Positions 31,149-43,751 of a stretch of DNA of 64,000 nt are shown here, one piece after another (the stretch's first letter is position 1; each line of letters starts with the position of its first letter). The position numbers and the translations under genes are program-made. Source of the DNA: Diaporthe sp. PMI_573. Lineage: Eukaryota > Ascomycota > Sordariomycetes > Diaporthales > Diaporthaceae. The notes under the pieces were generated by a model that worked only from the letters and a program-made list of their open reading frames with translations, ran no database searches and was not told where the DNA came from. The DNA is taken from positions 62,001 to 126,000 of the forward strand of contig JAJTUP010000006.1 in the NCBI GenBank assembly GCA_021399435.1, written 5' to 3'.

Positions 31149-32450
31149 ATGCCTTCACCGAAGATCGGAATTATCGGCGCAGGCCCAGTGGGCACTACGC
31201 TCGGGCGTCTGCTATCACGCCAGTCCCCTTCCACATCTATCACCATCTTCGAGAGTGAGCCCTCTCCGAACTACCGCAGTCAAGGCGGCACGCTTGACCT
31301 CCATACCGACACTGGACTTGGCGCGATCAAGGAGGCAGGGTTATGGGAGGAGTTCTCGAAGCATGCCCGCTATGATGGCGAGTCACTCTTGATGACAGAC
31401 AAGAACCTCAAGCCATTCTACCAAGTGAAGCCAAGCGCCTCACCCGAACAAAGAGGCGGCCACCTGGGCGGCCAGCGCCCCGAAATCGACCGTGCTGCCC
31501 TCCGACAGATGCTCATCGAGAGCCTCCCGGCCGACATGATAACTTGGGGCCACCGCCTGAAGGAGGTCGTACCCGGCGAGGACCCGAGGAGCACGAAGCT
31601 CATCTTCACCCTCGCCGACGGGAGCACGACCACGGCGTCCGGCTTTGACCTGATAGTCGGCGCGGACGGCGCATGGAGCAAGGTCCGCGGCGTCCTGTCG
31701 GACGTCAAGCCTCACTTCGCGGGTGTGTCGAACCAGGCCTTCGAGATCCCAGACGCAGCCAACACGGCGCCGGAGGTCTACCGCGCCGTCAACAGGGGTA
31801 GCGTCTTCAGCCACGCGGACGGGCACAAGACGAACCTGCAGCAGATGGGCGACGGCAGCATCGTGGTGTACCTCAACTTCCGCACCGACGACGAGGACTG
31901 GTACAAGGACGCCGAACGCTGCGGCTTCGACGCCTTCGACCTGGAGGCGAGCAAGGTGGCCGCGCTCGAGCGGTTCCGCGACTGGCACCCCATCATCAGG
32001 GAGGCCATCTCGCGGACGCAGGGGCGCACCGTGCCGCGGAGCCTGTACATGCTCCCAGTCGGGTTCAGCTTTGCGCACCGGGCCGGGCTGACGGTCGTCG
32101 GGGACGCGGCGCACCTGATGACGCCGTTTGCGGGGGAGGGCGTCAACGTGGGCATGGAGGATGCGCGGAGGCTGGCTGGCGCGGTGGCGGCGGCGGGTGG
32201 CGACCTGGGCAAGCTTGACAGCGGGGTCGCGGCGTTCGAGAAGGACATGTTTTCCAGGGCGGGCGAGTTTGCCGCCCTGACCGAGACGATGCTGCACGCC
32301 TGGTTCTTTACCGAGGATTGTCCGCGGTCGGTCGTCCCCAAGGCCTTGTCCACCCACGCGAGCTTCCATGCGCCGTTCCTGCTGAAGCCGCTCGTGGGCG
32401 GGCTGGCGTACTCTTATTTTTCGGTCCGGAAGATGGTGAATAGCAGATGA
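31149..32450 (+). CDS. FAD-dependent aromatic-type monooxygenase (TetX / PHBH-like)
   Basis: 433 aa in one exon. I start at 31149 because MPSPKIGIIGAGPVG puts the Rossmann GxGxxG (IIGAGPVG) at the N-terminus, as usual; the frame is open upstream by 27 codons with an earlier ATG-less region. Further family marks: FESEPSPNYRSQGGTLDLH, the DG fingerprint DLIVGADGAWSKVR (about residues 170-183), and the GD motif GDAAHLMTPFAGEGVN (about 312-327) that binds the FAD ribityl and pyrophosphate. This is the class A flavin monooxygenase fold, which hydroxylates an aromatic or polyketide substrate with NAD(P)H and O2. No membrane segment. In tandem with the MetE-like gene 281 bp downstream. Substrate unknown. 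Confidence 0.92.
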   Translation: MPSPKIGIIGAGPVGTTLGRLLSRQSPSTSITIFESEPSPNYRSQGGTLDLHTDTGLGAIKEAGLWEEFSKHARYDGESLLMTDKNLKPFYQVKPSASPEQRGGHLGGQRPEIDRAALRQMLIESLPADMITWGHRLKEVVPGEDPRSTKLIFTLADGSTTTASGFDLIVGADGAWSKVRGVLSDVKPHFAGVSNQAFEIPDAANTAPEVYRAVNRGSVFSHADGHKTNLQQMGDGSIVVYLNFRTDDEDWYKDAERCGFDAFDLEASKVAALERFRDWHPIIREAISRTQGRTVPRSLYMLPVGFSFAHRAGLTVVGDAAHLMTPFAGEGVNVGMEDARRLAGAVAAAGGDLGKLDSGVAAFEKDMFSRAGEFAALTETMLHAWFFTEDCPRSVVPKALSTHASFHAPFLLKPLVGGLAYSYFSVRKMVNSR

Positions 32451-32731
32451 GTGTTTGGGATAGCTTTTGTTCCTTTTCGTGCAAGTGCAGCCATGTCTAT
32501 AAATTGAAGGGCGTTTTGGTTTGGAATTGGCACATGTTCTGTGTCTCCGGGGCGTTACATCGCGATTCCCCTTATAGTGTGAACCTAAATAAAAGCCGTC
32601 GGATTAGCCCTTTCTGGAAGACTATTGTCTCATTGATGTCCGTCTCTTTCCCTCCTCAAAGCCTGGACTCTTCTCACTCTCCGGGCTTTCTCATACCTTT
32701 GATTACGTTTTTCCCGTGTTGATTTTACAGC

Positions 32732-33826
32732 ATGGAGAAATTCCAGCCTTCCGGCGTCCACCTAGTCGGTAGCATTTGCCTATCCTCCGCCGAGGAAGTC
32801 TTCCGTAAGACCACGGCACTCCTCCCGGGCCGCTTGCGGCGGATCCCCGACGGAGAGACCCAGCACAGGCAGCAATACTTCGCGTTCCAGCGCGACGTCT
32901 TCGCGAAAGCAGGAGCATCCCAAGCCCTGCGGAAGTACGACGCCCAGCGCTACCCCCTCCCGGCCGACCCCGTACCGCCAGAGGAGGTAGAGCGCGTGGC
33001 GCAGCACCTCCGCGAGAACCTGCACACCAGCTACGATACGCACGCCATCGAGTCGTACGCCCTCTTTGCCCGGCTCCGCGACGAGGGTGTCATACCGCAG
33101 GGGGTACGCTTCCAGGTCAGCCTGCCCACGCCCGTGAACGTCATGACCATGGTCGCGCCGCCGTACCAGGCCGCGCTCGAGCCTGTCTACGAGGCCGCGC
33201 TGCTGCGGGACCTGCGCCGTCTCGAGGCGGCGGTGCCGGCCGGCGACCTCGCCGTGCAGTGGGACTGTGCGGTCGAGTTCGCGATCATGGAGGGCGTTCA
33301 ACACCCAACGTTCCGGCCTTGGTTCGGGGACGTGGGGAACGACGCCGCGGCTTTGCGGGCGCACATCGACGCGTCGCTGGTGCGGCTCGGGCGTGCGGTC
33401 GGAGCAGACACCCAGCTGGGGTTCCACCTGTGCTACGGCGACGTGGGCCACCGGCACTTCTGCGAGCCGCGCGACACGGGGTTGCTCGTCGACGTTGCGC
33501 GGGTGGTGCTTGGTGGGGTCGGGAGGCGGGTCGCGTGGCTGCACTTGCCTGTGCCCAAGGGGCGCGACGACGATGCGTATTTCGCACCACTAGCGGGGCT
33601 TGTGCCGGTGCTCGAGGATGGGTCGACTGACCTCTACCTCGGCCTGGTGCATGTTGATGACGAGGAAGGGACCCGCAGGAGGATCGAGGCGGCCTCACGG
33701 GTGCTCGGCGCTTTCGCTTTTGGCGTTGGGACTGAGTGTGGCATGGGGAGAACGCCGCCTGAGCACTTTGACTCTCTCATGGCCACATCTGCTGCTGTTT
33801 CTTCTCCCGTCGGCAGCCTTCCTTAG
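32732..33826 (+). CDS. MetE/UROD-like TIM-barrel protein, fungal
   Basis: Single-exon gene of 364 aa. Marks of the methionine-synthase-II-like superfamily: GSICLSSAEEVFR, LRRIPDGETQHRQQYFAFQR, SLPTPVNVM, LAVQWDCAVEF, HLCYGDVGHRHFCEP, YLGLVHVDDEEGTRRRI and the end block GVGTECGMGRTPPE. The His (HLCYGD) and Cys (ECGMGR) positions correspond to zinc ligands of the cobalamin-independent methionine synthase C-terminal barrel. However, the protein is half the length of MetE, so it is not the housekeeping enzyme. Such single-barrel paralogues are common in ascomycetes and largely uncharacterised. Tandem with the monooxygenase; joint function is inference. A short AT-rich leader with CTAAATAAAAG near 32585 may hold the promoter. 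Confidence 0.8.
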   Translation: MEKFQPSGVHLVGSICLSSAEEVFRKTTALLPGRLRRIPDGETQHRQQYFAFQRDVFAKAGASQALRKYDAQRYPLPADPVPPEEVERVAQHLRENLHTSYDTHAIESYALFARLRDEGVIPQGVRFQVSLPTPVNVMTMVAPPYQAALEPVYEAALLRDLRRLEAAVPAGDLAVQWDCAVEFAIMEGVQHPTFRPWFGDVGNDAAALRAHIDASLVRLGRAVGADTQLGFHLCYGDVGHRHFCEPRDTGLLVDVARVVLGGVGRRVAWLHLPVPKGRDDDAYFAPLAGLVPVLEDGSTDLYLGLVHVDDEEGTRRRIEAASRVLGAFAFGVGTECGMGRTPPEHFDSLMATSAAVSSPVGSLP

Positions 33827-36800
33827 TTAGACATGACGTGAGTTGTAGCGTAGTGGCGTAAATGCAAGGTGATTCTTGTTGTCCGCACTCTGTCCCTCGG
33901 ACCCTCGCTGGCTCTATCTCAGTTCCACTTCCGAGCTGGAGCTATCTTGGAGACCTCGCTGCGAGATTTGTTCCTGTCTTTATTTCCAGGGCATGTTGCG
34001 AGGTAGGCAGACGGTGAGGATTTGAGCTGTCGAAGCTCAAGGCGTCTTCGTACACTGTGAACTATTTGTAGACCTGGCGAAACAGAAGACGGCAGCCTTC
34101 ACAATGTGCGTCTTACTGAGCCCATGCTTGGCTGAATAGATAGCATCGTGACGTTCTAAAAGCAGTGTCGTTATGCGTGCAAAGCAGGTATCGAAGCGCG
34201 AAGGCATTCCGGGATTCCAAAGTTGGACTGGTTCTTTTCCTCGTTTAACTAGTCAGCTTTGTGTACGATTTGTAGAGGAGTAGGAGATTGGTGCCTCATA
34301 TAATTTCAAAGGAGCACTCACCTGTTGAAAGAGCCTAACCTGCATATGTGCCGGTATTCGTGACTCAGAATGTTGTAACGACGCTTTCAACTTGCATTGA
34401 AAAGAAATCCTTACTATATGGCTCTCTGTGGCAGCTCAATTCGACGGGCTCGAAGAAGTCGGGTGGAGTTCAAGCCGGCCGTTGATGTCAGCCAGCCTCA
34501 CCCTGCCGCGCGTATGAGTGCGTGCCCCAGCTCGAAGCCCTATTGGCAGGAATGCGACATTCCGAAGAGCTGGCTGGCTGTATTCTGTTGTGAGATCTGC
34601 CGGCCAAACGCGTGGTTTTTCGGGTGGGCTGATGCAGTGACACGCACATTGAGAAATTACACAACGTCTGCGAGCATGGAGAGGGGGGGGCTCTCATGCA
34701 CGTGCAAGCAGGACTGTCAAGTAGTCCGCTTTCAGCGCACAATGTGCCTTTTTTGTTCCGGTCTCCCATTTTCTCTCTGACGTATCAGGGTTTCCCAGCA
34801 GCTTGAGGTGGATGTTATGGCAAAAGCCTCGCACTTACATGATGAGGATTTACAAACAACGCTTTCGGTGAGCCGGTATCCCACAACGCTCTCCAAATCG
34901 TGATTCCTGGGAGACAAGATCATGATATTTTGGCGGGAACACAGGCAGAGTGGTGCGGCAGTGAATTGACTTTTGTGGAAATTGGATGGCCAAGCAGTGG
35001 AATGATATTAGGCCAGGGGTTAAGAATGATGATCTCCCGCCTGTCCCAAGGCCTTAACCGTTGTGAGAACTATTGCGCTCCAAGCGACAGATCGGATTTC
35101 GATTCCCGAGATAGTGAAATTGGAAACAGCCGAGCAGCATTTGGCATGACCCCATGTGTCTATGTTCGGTTATTTGTGTTCGATATCACTGTTGTCTCTT
35201 AAGAGGAGCCACAATAGGACGAGACTGACTATGTACAGCGATACCTCCTTGATGTGCTGGCACCCTGTCCATTGGGAATGAAGCGCAAACAAGCTCGAAA
35301 AACCTTGGAACGAAAATCATCGAACCTGGGGCGAAGCTTTCGGCGGGTGGTAGCCGGTGGGCCAATCGCGGGGCAACCAGCCCTGGGGACCCCAGAGGAG
35401 GGGGGTGCATGACAGCGGACCGACGGGCACTACTATAGCCCCTAGCATGCCCAGGTGTACTGGCAACCCGGTATGGTGTGGAGCGAAGCAACCTGACCCA
35501 ATGTTATCCGTGATTAAGAACAAGAGGCAGAGCAGTCTGGTCAATTATACAACCAACCGTCAATCAAGCAGGCCAGAGTCCATGAAGCAGTAGTAACCAC
35601 AGTCGCGGCTCGAATTTCTAAAGTAATCGGTTTGGCAGACTGCGACACAATGGAGAAACAGGCAACGAGTCCGGACGACCGTCGCCGAGTGCCCAGGTGG
35701 CTTGGGACCTCCCGGAGCTGGCCGAATGGGGAGACCCTTTTTTTCTCGACAGCAGGTCATAGTAGCTATTTGTCTCAGGTTCCCCAGAAACAACGGGAAG
35801 GGTAGAGAGACAGATAGATTGTAATATCTGCGCCGAGGTGGGATAGACCAGCATCGTTCCTTGCCGAGGGTGATTCGTAAGCGTTTCTTTGCATTTCTGC
35901 ATCTCAAAAGCTTCTTGCTCTGTTCTGTATCCTGTGGACAATGCTGTCCGAGTCCACGGAGAAGGGTAACTTGAGACGAGACATGACGGGAGAGTGTCCG
36001 CTCTGGGGCCCCGGTGAGACAGACGGAACAATCTTGACCTCGACAGCCGGGGCGTTGCTTGCTTTCGCTCCATCTTTCTCTCTCTGGTTGAATGTTGAAG
36101 GGTGACGGGGACAGCAAACAGGTGTCAAAGAAGGCGAGCTTGGCATCGGCCTGGGGTCGAGCCGAGCTCTGACAAGACCAGCAAGACTTGTCAATCTGTC
36201 CTGTCTGTCAGCCTGTCTGTTCATCTTGGGAGGATGCAACGTAATGCGATGCAATGAAATGCGCAGCAGGCCAGTCAATCACAATTACTGACTGGTCTCG
36301 GGCCACTCAATCAGTCAGTCAATCGACACCTCTGGCACCCTAGGCAGTCTAGTCTACAGACTACACGCAGGAGCCCCAGATGGAGCTCCAAACCCCAGGT
36401 CCCAGGGAAAAAAGTCCCTGAGTCTTCAAGAGACGGCAGATGGACATTGCCCCACCTCGCCCGCCGTGCCTTCCCAGGAGCGGACTAGCCTTCTCTGGTC
36501 CGTGGCTTCCCAATGGCTTGTGGCGTGTCCATGGCTCCCCGCACCCCTGTCCGCAGCGAATAGAGCTCCAGCCCTCTGGGCAGCAGCAGAGGGCGGGCCA
36601 GACCAACCCGGTCTGTTGCATGTGTATTCCGATCCGCTACGCTACTGTACGCTGCTGTGCGGTACGGGGTGCTTGCTGTATGCCACACCTTCGCCGGGCA
36701 AATGCTGGGCATGGGCAGTAACGGTGGTACGCACCAAGGTCCCATGTGCAGGAGCGCAGCCACTTTCTGTTTGGATCTGTTTCCCATTCTTCCCATCACC

Positions 36801-37965
36801 ACCACACCCACCACACCATCGGGTCGACGAGAACACTGTAGAGATTGTCTCTATTCTCGCTTCTCTCTTCTCTCTTCTCCTTAACCCCCGTCCCATCCCC
36901 CGTTCCCGTTGTCACCCCCCACCTTCTTTCCCCCTCTATCCTGTCTCTCTCGTCCTCGTGTAGCCCGGTACGAGACGTTTCTGAGGGCGTTCTTTTGGAG
37001 TGTTGACCGTTCCAGGTTTCCCCTTCTCTAAGCCACCCCTCCTCTTCCCTCGACAGCTCTCTTTTCCTCTTCTTGCGACCCGCCAGGACGACGACCACTG
37101 GCTGTTCCTAGCAACCCGAGGGCAGCCCAGTCCGACAAAACAAACCAAAGCGCATCGAGCCTCAATCACTCCTCGACTGCCACACTCTTCCACCCCGACC
37201 CCGCCGTCTTTTATCGCCGCCCAGGTAGTTGGTGACTCCGGGTCCCCAGATCCTGTCGCAGCGCATCGCATCGACCACACGAACCGTGACCCTCCCCTCG
37301 AGACCCGCACCCACGCTTAATCGGTCTTCGCACGGGACAGAAACACACCCGACCCAAGAACTTTCATCGTCTCGGAATTGATAGAAGCTGCTGTCACTGT
37401 ACAGCCACACGTACACGCATAATACATATTCTTGAGGACGTTGCCGTGCGCGACAACAATTCTCTTGGCAGCACTTCCGTTGTGTCACCTCGGCGACTTC
37501 TGCGAAGCTCCTCGTATCAACACAACAATCTTGGAAGGTCGGCAGCGCACAGTGTTTACGGCGCCGCCACTCTGCCGGTTTAAAAGTAGGTGGGTAGTCA
37601 CTTTTCTCGTACCGTCTTTCAAGCTTGACATTTCCCACGCCTCGCGCAATGACGAGCATCCCCTCGCGCCCATCGCACTGCGGTGGGTACCTTGCTTGAC
37701 GAAACCCTGTTCCGGCTCCGTTTGGCTCAACAAACGTCGGCCTTGGTCTGCGTCGCATACTGATCCCTCCCCCCATAGCACCATCAAACTCTCCGTCCCC
37801 AGCCGGGTCGCACAGTACCTTAGGCCAGCGCACCCACGCCGCCACCCACTCACAGCACGCCATTTCCGTGCTCTCTGCCAACCGTTGCCCGTTCAAGTCT
37901 AGCCCACCACTCTTTCAGACAGGGTTCAACTTGTCACCGGCGCGCAGAGTAGTCCGGGGACTGTG
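33827..37965. other. Long intergenic region ending in the PBP1 5' leader
   Basis: Over 4 kb with no supportable gene. Many overlapping frames (e.g. 34397-34780, 35560-36117) show no motifs. The segment from about 36.8 kb is C/T-rich and probably promoter plus a long 5' UTR of PBP1. It contains an upstream frame at 37432-37902 that could be a uORF. Short CTGTCTGT and CAGTCAGTCAAT repeats occur near 36195-36320. Confidence 0.4.
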
Positions 37966-40900
37966 ATGGACGAAAAGGGAGCAACGACAACTGCATCCAA
38001 AACAGCTGCTGCCAGCCGCTCGACTGCACTGTCCAGTGTCTCCGACTCCAAGGGCACTGCAATTGCCACGACGCGCCCATTGTACAGCAGCAAACTCGGC
38101 GATACAAAACCAAAAGCCCCCGAAAGTAATTCCAGTCCGACCACGAGGTGAGACACGAGACTTGTCCGGCCCCCCAAATCTTTTTGGTTTTCTTACCTCC
38201 CCCTGTCACGTCGCCCATTTTTCGCTTTGGACAACAAAGAACCCCAAACGGCGCATGCAACATCTCCTTGCAGCGTCCTCACTTCCTCGCCGTCGTTGGA
38301 TGCACGTGCTGGCCTCGTTGTCTTTGGCGACCGTGGATGCCTCAACACACTGACCAGCCCACTGTCGGTCACACCTGTGCTTGGCGCCCCGAACTGACCA
38401 GCTCTCAAGACAGGCCCCCACGCCGCAGCAGAAGGAGTGGACAACTGCCAATCCCAAGATCACAGGCCGTTTGAATAGTCCTCAGCTGAAGAACAACATC
38501 GATCCGGCCGCCAACAAGCCGGCGTTGGCCAACTTCTTCAATCGCGTGAGAGAGGTAAGTCGGTGACCCCCATCCCTCCGGGTCGGCGTTCCCCTTGCGC
38601 CCTGGCTTCTTTGCCTCGCGTGGACCCACTCGGACCCACCCATCCCCAGCTGTGCTGTCACACCTGGCTTCAATTTCACCGCGGCTTTGGGCAACACCAG
38701 ACAACACTGCTCCTTTTGCTCCTGACCCCCCTCTCCGAGCATAGCCACAGGCAATCCGTAACCCGCAGTCTGTGGCTCCCTATCGAGATACAATACTTAT
38801 CATCTCTGTTGACAGGGCAATCGAGTCCAGATCACCCTCGACAACGGCGCCGAGTTCGAGGGCATATATGCCAACAGCCCAACGAACCCATCCAGCTGCC
38901 ATTTGAAGATGGTTCAGCAGAAGAAAGCAGGCTCTGCTGACGCGATGAACGGTTCGACAAAGAGACAGCAAAACAACATGTCCTTTGCGCGGGGTAACGT
39001 CGCCGACGGTCGTGTCCTAGGTGGAAACCAGAACAATCGCAACGGTAAACAAAGCACGCAATGCCCCCTGCCTGTCCGCACTTGACTTGCTGATTCCCTA
39101 CAAGGCAACAGGGCAGGCTTCCAGACAGACAGCGGTATCACTGGTGAGCGCTTTGGCGGGCAGCGCGAGCTCAAAAGGTGGGTCGCCGATGGCGCCGGCG
39201 ACGTAGATGGCAGTCTGGAGAAGGCTACAGACAACAAGCCTTGGGACCAATTCGCGGCCAACGAGGAGAAGTTCGGCCTCAAGACAGACTACGACGAGAA
39301 TATTTACACAACAACAATTGATCGAAGCCACCCAAGCTACAAGTCAAGAATGGCCAAGGCCGAGCAGATGGCCAGGGAGATCGAGCGCAGCAACCCAGCC
39401 TCGTCCCATGTGGCCGAGGAGCGTGTCATGGACTATGCCGGACCAGCCGACGGGGGCTTAGACGAAGAGGAGAAGTACAGCTACCCCCCCCCCCCCCACC
39501 CTTCATGCCTTCTCACGGCTGTGCTAACAATCCTACAGATACAGCGGTGTCAAGCGGCCGGACTTTCCCGCTCTCGGCAGCCAGAACTCGAACAAGTACA
39601 CGCCTCCAGCGCGTCGCGCCCCGGCTGCTCAGTCAAGCGTGAAGGGAGCACCGGTCGACCCTGCGATCATCTCATCCCAATTGAGAGGTGGTCCGAGCAA
39701 GCAGCCTACACCTAAGCCCGATGAATCGAAGGTTGCCCTTCCAAACTCTACCAAGGCCCCCACTGCGCAAAACAGTGAGCCTAAGGCTGCCGAGGCGAAG
39801 AGTGAAGGAAAGACCGAGGCGAGCAAGGACGAAACCAAGCCGAACGACACAGAGAAGGGCCAGCCCGATACGAAGTCCGCTGAGAAGCCCGCTACGACCT
39901 CGCGACCTGCCGCCGCTGCCGGACGTACGACCTCACCCGCTGACAAGGAGAACACTAAGCCAACGTCCACGACGATAGAGCAGACCGTCCTGACCTCATT
40001 CAAGAACTTCGCAAGCAAAGAGCGACAGGTGGCAGAGAAAGCTCGCAGCACGAAGGCAAAGGCAGACAAGGAGGTCAAGCTGATTGAGCTCAAGAAGTTC
40101 GCCGATAGCTTCAAGCTGGGCACACCTGTGCCTAACGATTTGATCGGCATTATTGCCAAGGATCCAAAGAAGCAACAAGAGATTCAGGCTAAGGCTCTTA
40201 AGAATGCCGAGGAATCGCGCAAGGCCAAGGAGGACACGAAGAAGGAGCCCGTTGCTAAAGAGAAGGAGACGACTGCTGCCAAACCGGGTCAGCCCAAGCC
40301 GGCCACGGAGCAAGCCGCCTCAGCTACGGCCGGTACGCCCGCTGCTGCTGCGGCGCCCGGCGCCGCAGGCGTTGGTGCTTCCCGCCCTGGTGTTGCACCG
40401 CAACACGCGAACTCTACCACTGGCCCGAACCGTCATCCTGGCAACCGTCAATCGTATGCCCCAGGATCGTACCCACAGCAATTCCGCGGCGATCGTTCGT
40501 CTGGCCAGAATGTGCCTCGTCAACATCAGCAGCCTGGCCACTTGTCCCAGCGTCTTCGCAGCGCGGAGCAACAGAGGATGTCGCAGCCACCTCCCCACAT
40601 GCAGCCAGACATGCGCATGCCTCCGACTGGCCCAGCGAACAGCATGAATCCCTCATTCCCTCCCCGTCACGCCGGCCTGCCACCGAACCACATGGGCCCT
40701 GGTCCAAGGTTGAACCCCAACACCCAGGAGTTCAGGCCGAACGCGCAGCCGTTCTATCCTACAGGGCCTAGTGCGGCCTCTAGCCCGCGCTCAGCGTTGA
40801 ACAACGTCGAGGGGCAGGGAAGCTCGACGCCAGTCACTGGCCCAGTGATCAAGCGCAAGATAAAGGCAATCGACATCAAGAAATGCTTCGCGCTCAGTCA

Positions 40901-42059
40901 CGTCATGTCCATCAAGCAGCCTCAGACAGGCAACCGTGCATGGGAGGAGAACGGAGGATTGCGGCCCCCATTCGACACTATGCCCACATGGAACAACCTG
41001 TCAGAGGGAGACGATAAGCAGGAGAAGATCAGCTATAAGCAGCTGTTCGAACGACCACCACCGTACGCTGGTGCCATGCATACTCCAAACCCTGCTCCAG
41101 TGGCACCTCAGATGCCACACCAGCATCAGCTCCCATTCCACCTCCAGCAGGGAGCTCACGCCGTAGGGCCTCGTCAGTCACCGCACATGCCACCACTGCA
41201 AATGCACGCCGGTCAGCCAGGGCATGCGCCTCACATGCCGTTCAATAACGGAGAGGATGCCACTAGGATGATGCCCTCGTCATCAACACAGTCATATGCG
41301 TCGCCTCGGCCTGGCCAGGTTCCAATGGCTTACCCAAACACCATGAACTCTCCGGCGCACATGCCTTACTCCCAGCCTGTCATGCCTGGATTCATGCAGC
41401 CTGGTGCTCCGCAGATGACGCCACAAATGCGGAACTTTGCGCAGAACCCACAGTATATGCCGCAACAACACGCTCAGATGGGAGGAGGGCCAATGATGAT
41501 GGGGCCCCAGTACATGACAGCACCTTCTCCCCTCATGCAGGGCGGACCTCAGATGCCCATGTACGCTCCCGGTGGTCACCCACAGTTCATGCCCCCTGGG
41601 CCGGTGCCCCCTCAGGCAATGCCCGGCTCCAATGGATACCCAAGCCCTGGACGACCAACTGCGCCAATGATGGCCCCTCAGGGATCTCAGCAAGGCCAAC
41701 ACATGTACGGCATGAGCCCCGGCACGATGCCCCAATACCAGCAGCCCGTCTTCGCGCCCCAGCAGCCCGGCCAAAGTAAGTTTAACAACAACAACAATAA
41801 CAACCGGCGATACAGCTCATCGGGCCGTCAATACTAACGACGTCTCGAAGTGGGCAACATGAGAGTACACAGCAACCCTGGACCACAGCAACTCGGCAGC
41901 AGTCCCCAACAAGTCCATCACTATGGGCCTCAACAGCATCGGGGCAATGGGTACGGTGGTAAGCATTTTACCGGACCCCCTCAAGGACCATCACAGAATC
42001 ACAGTGGCCCAGCCGTTGCCCAGGCCCGGACCCCTGAAACGCAGGACGGTACCAAATGA
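37966..42059 (+). CDS. PBP1: PBP1 / ataxin-2 homologue (Lsm, LsmAD and PAM2)
   Basis: Poly(A)-binding-protein partner that controls mRNA stability, translation and stress granules. Six exons, all in phase: 37966-38147, 38410-38554, 38816-39044, 39105-39474, 39539-41775, 41851-42059; about 1123 aa. Exon 3 carries the Lsm fold (GNRVQITLDNGAEFEGIYAN, residue 110 on). Exon 4 carries LsmAD (PWDQFAANEEKFGLKTDYDE, YTTTIDRSHPSYKSRMAKAE). Around residue 700, LNPNTQEFRP is a PAM2 motif for Pab1. The rest is Pro/Gln/Met-rich and disordered. Exon 2's 3' splice (CTCAAG at 38409) is the least certain. The last intron (41776-41850) holds a perfect TACTAAC whose TAA is also an in-frame stop, so retention gives an alternative Asn-rich tail. 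Intron 4 contains a run of about 15 C. Confidence 0.92.
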
Positions 42060-43751
42060 TGACGCTTTCCTTGGTTGGCCCTGGTCGATGTCGTCTTGGC
42101 CCTTGCTCGAAGGTCAATATCAACACGGTGCCATTCCTCTACATCAATAATCGGGCCATGACGCTCCAGCGGTGTGCATTTCCTGTTATCTCCCGAATGA
42201 CCACGACGCGGTCTAAAACATGCTCATCATACACTTTGTTTGTGTCATAGCGTGCCTCGACGGGCTTGATGCAACGTTATGGCTATCGATCTTGGCGGTA
42301 TGAAGCATTTCAGACAGGGTCTAGGGCCATTATTCTAGTCAACTTTCTCGTCCATGCTCGATAGGCACAGTTCACAACGAGAATCTCATGTGTGCCGATC
42401 GTTGCCTACCCGACCCGGTCCTCGTCGACGCCGGACTCTGGCGACGCACGTGGGTGAGATCGTTACGCCCGGGAGGAAGCAAGGTGATAAACATACCGCC
42501 GTCTGAGCGCAGGCAGGGCGGGAGGGAGGGCTTGCCAGAGCAGTGGTGGCTTTTAGTCGGCCACGTGCAGAACATACATGGTGGAGGCATCACAGGATAC
42601 TGCTAGTCGAGTATCAATTTTGCTAGGAGGACTTGAAGACGGTTGTGCACACTTGGTCGCGACCGAACGACAAGGCAACTCGCGATTCAAGGCACTGCCA
42701 ACCGGCCGCGCAGCGGTCAAAATAGGTCATGTTGGGCTGTAGAGGGTCCGAACCTGAATGTTTGCACCGCTTGTTTGTGGTGTCTGTCACCAGGGTTCTT
42801 GAAGCATTGTGGTAGCGGTGGTAGTTGAATTGATTGTTATGGTGTGTCGACTCTTCTTCCCCTTGATCAAGCTGCCGGTGACCGAGTGGATATCGTATGA
42901 TATGGGGTTAAGTATTTATCTCCTTATCTTTGGGCAAGCACGGAGTGAACAGGAGTCTGGGGCAGTCTAGACCCAACTTCAGCTCCGTACAAACAGTATA
43001 TACTTGCTCAAGCTACGGAGGCTTCCAGCCCTCCACTCCCCTCTGGCCTCACCTTCTCGCTGTTGAACGACTAGTCTTGCTCGCTGGTACGTATGTACCA
43101 CTAGATATGAGTGTGCCCGCCTGCAGTGCTGTCTTACGTCTCTGTGGTTATCCCCATGCCCTGTGGTTTTAAAGGATACGGGTTGATATCGCATGTTGAA
43201 CCTAACCAACTTGTTTTATACCTAATTGAGATCAGCATGGTGGTGGATCTTATGTTGAAGATGTCGAGCAGGAGGGAATTAATTCGGCGTATTCAGACTG
43301 TGCGGCTTTGCATGAGTTTCCCAAAACCAGCACAAATCTGTTCAACTTTTTAGTCGAACGGGGAATGGATCCGTTAAAGTGTCCGAAGTATCGACTGCAC
43401 GTGTCTGCTTCCTTGAGAACGTGGGTGAAGATGAACTTTGACATATAGTATGTATGGAATATTCTTTGTACACCAAGATGATCTACTTCCAGAAAAGACA
43501 GAGACAAATCACCATCCTAACTGCTTTACGAGGCTTAAGCAACGTTCCTGTCCAAGATCACGGAAGAAGAACGAAATTTCTCTGCAATAAAGACGTATTG
43601 ACGGCAAGCTAGCTTTTTTTCTTTCCATCTCCCCCCCCCCCTCCGCTGTAGAACTCTTATAAGAGAGACTCTAGAACTACATAGTGTATGTACTAAACTA
43701 TCCACAGAAGAAGTTATTCAAGTGACATAAAGAGTTAACATTGTGTAAGTT
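42060..43751. other. Convergent 3' intergenic region
   Basis: Holds the 3' flanks of PBP1 and of the AttH-like gene. Nothing else recognised apart from a C-run at 43631-43640. Confidence 0.35.

Noticed and set aside
34397..34780. 127-codon frame with many Cys
   Set aside because: Cys spacing fits no zinc-finger class I know, and there is no supporting exon.
35080..35130. Second tRNA B-box-like stretch (TTTCGATTCC)
   Set aside because: The G53-C61 pair and the T-stem are missing; no cloverleaf can be drawn.
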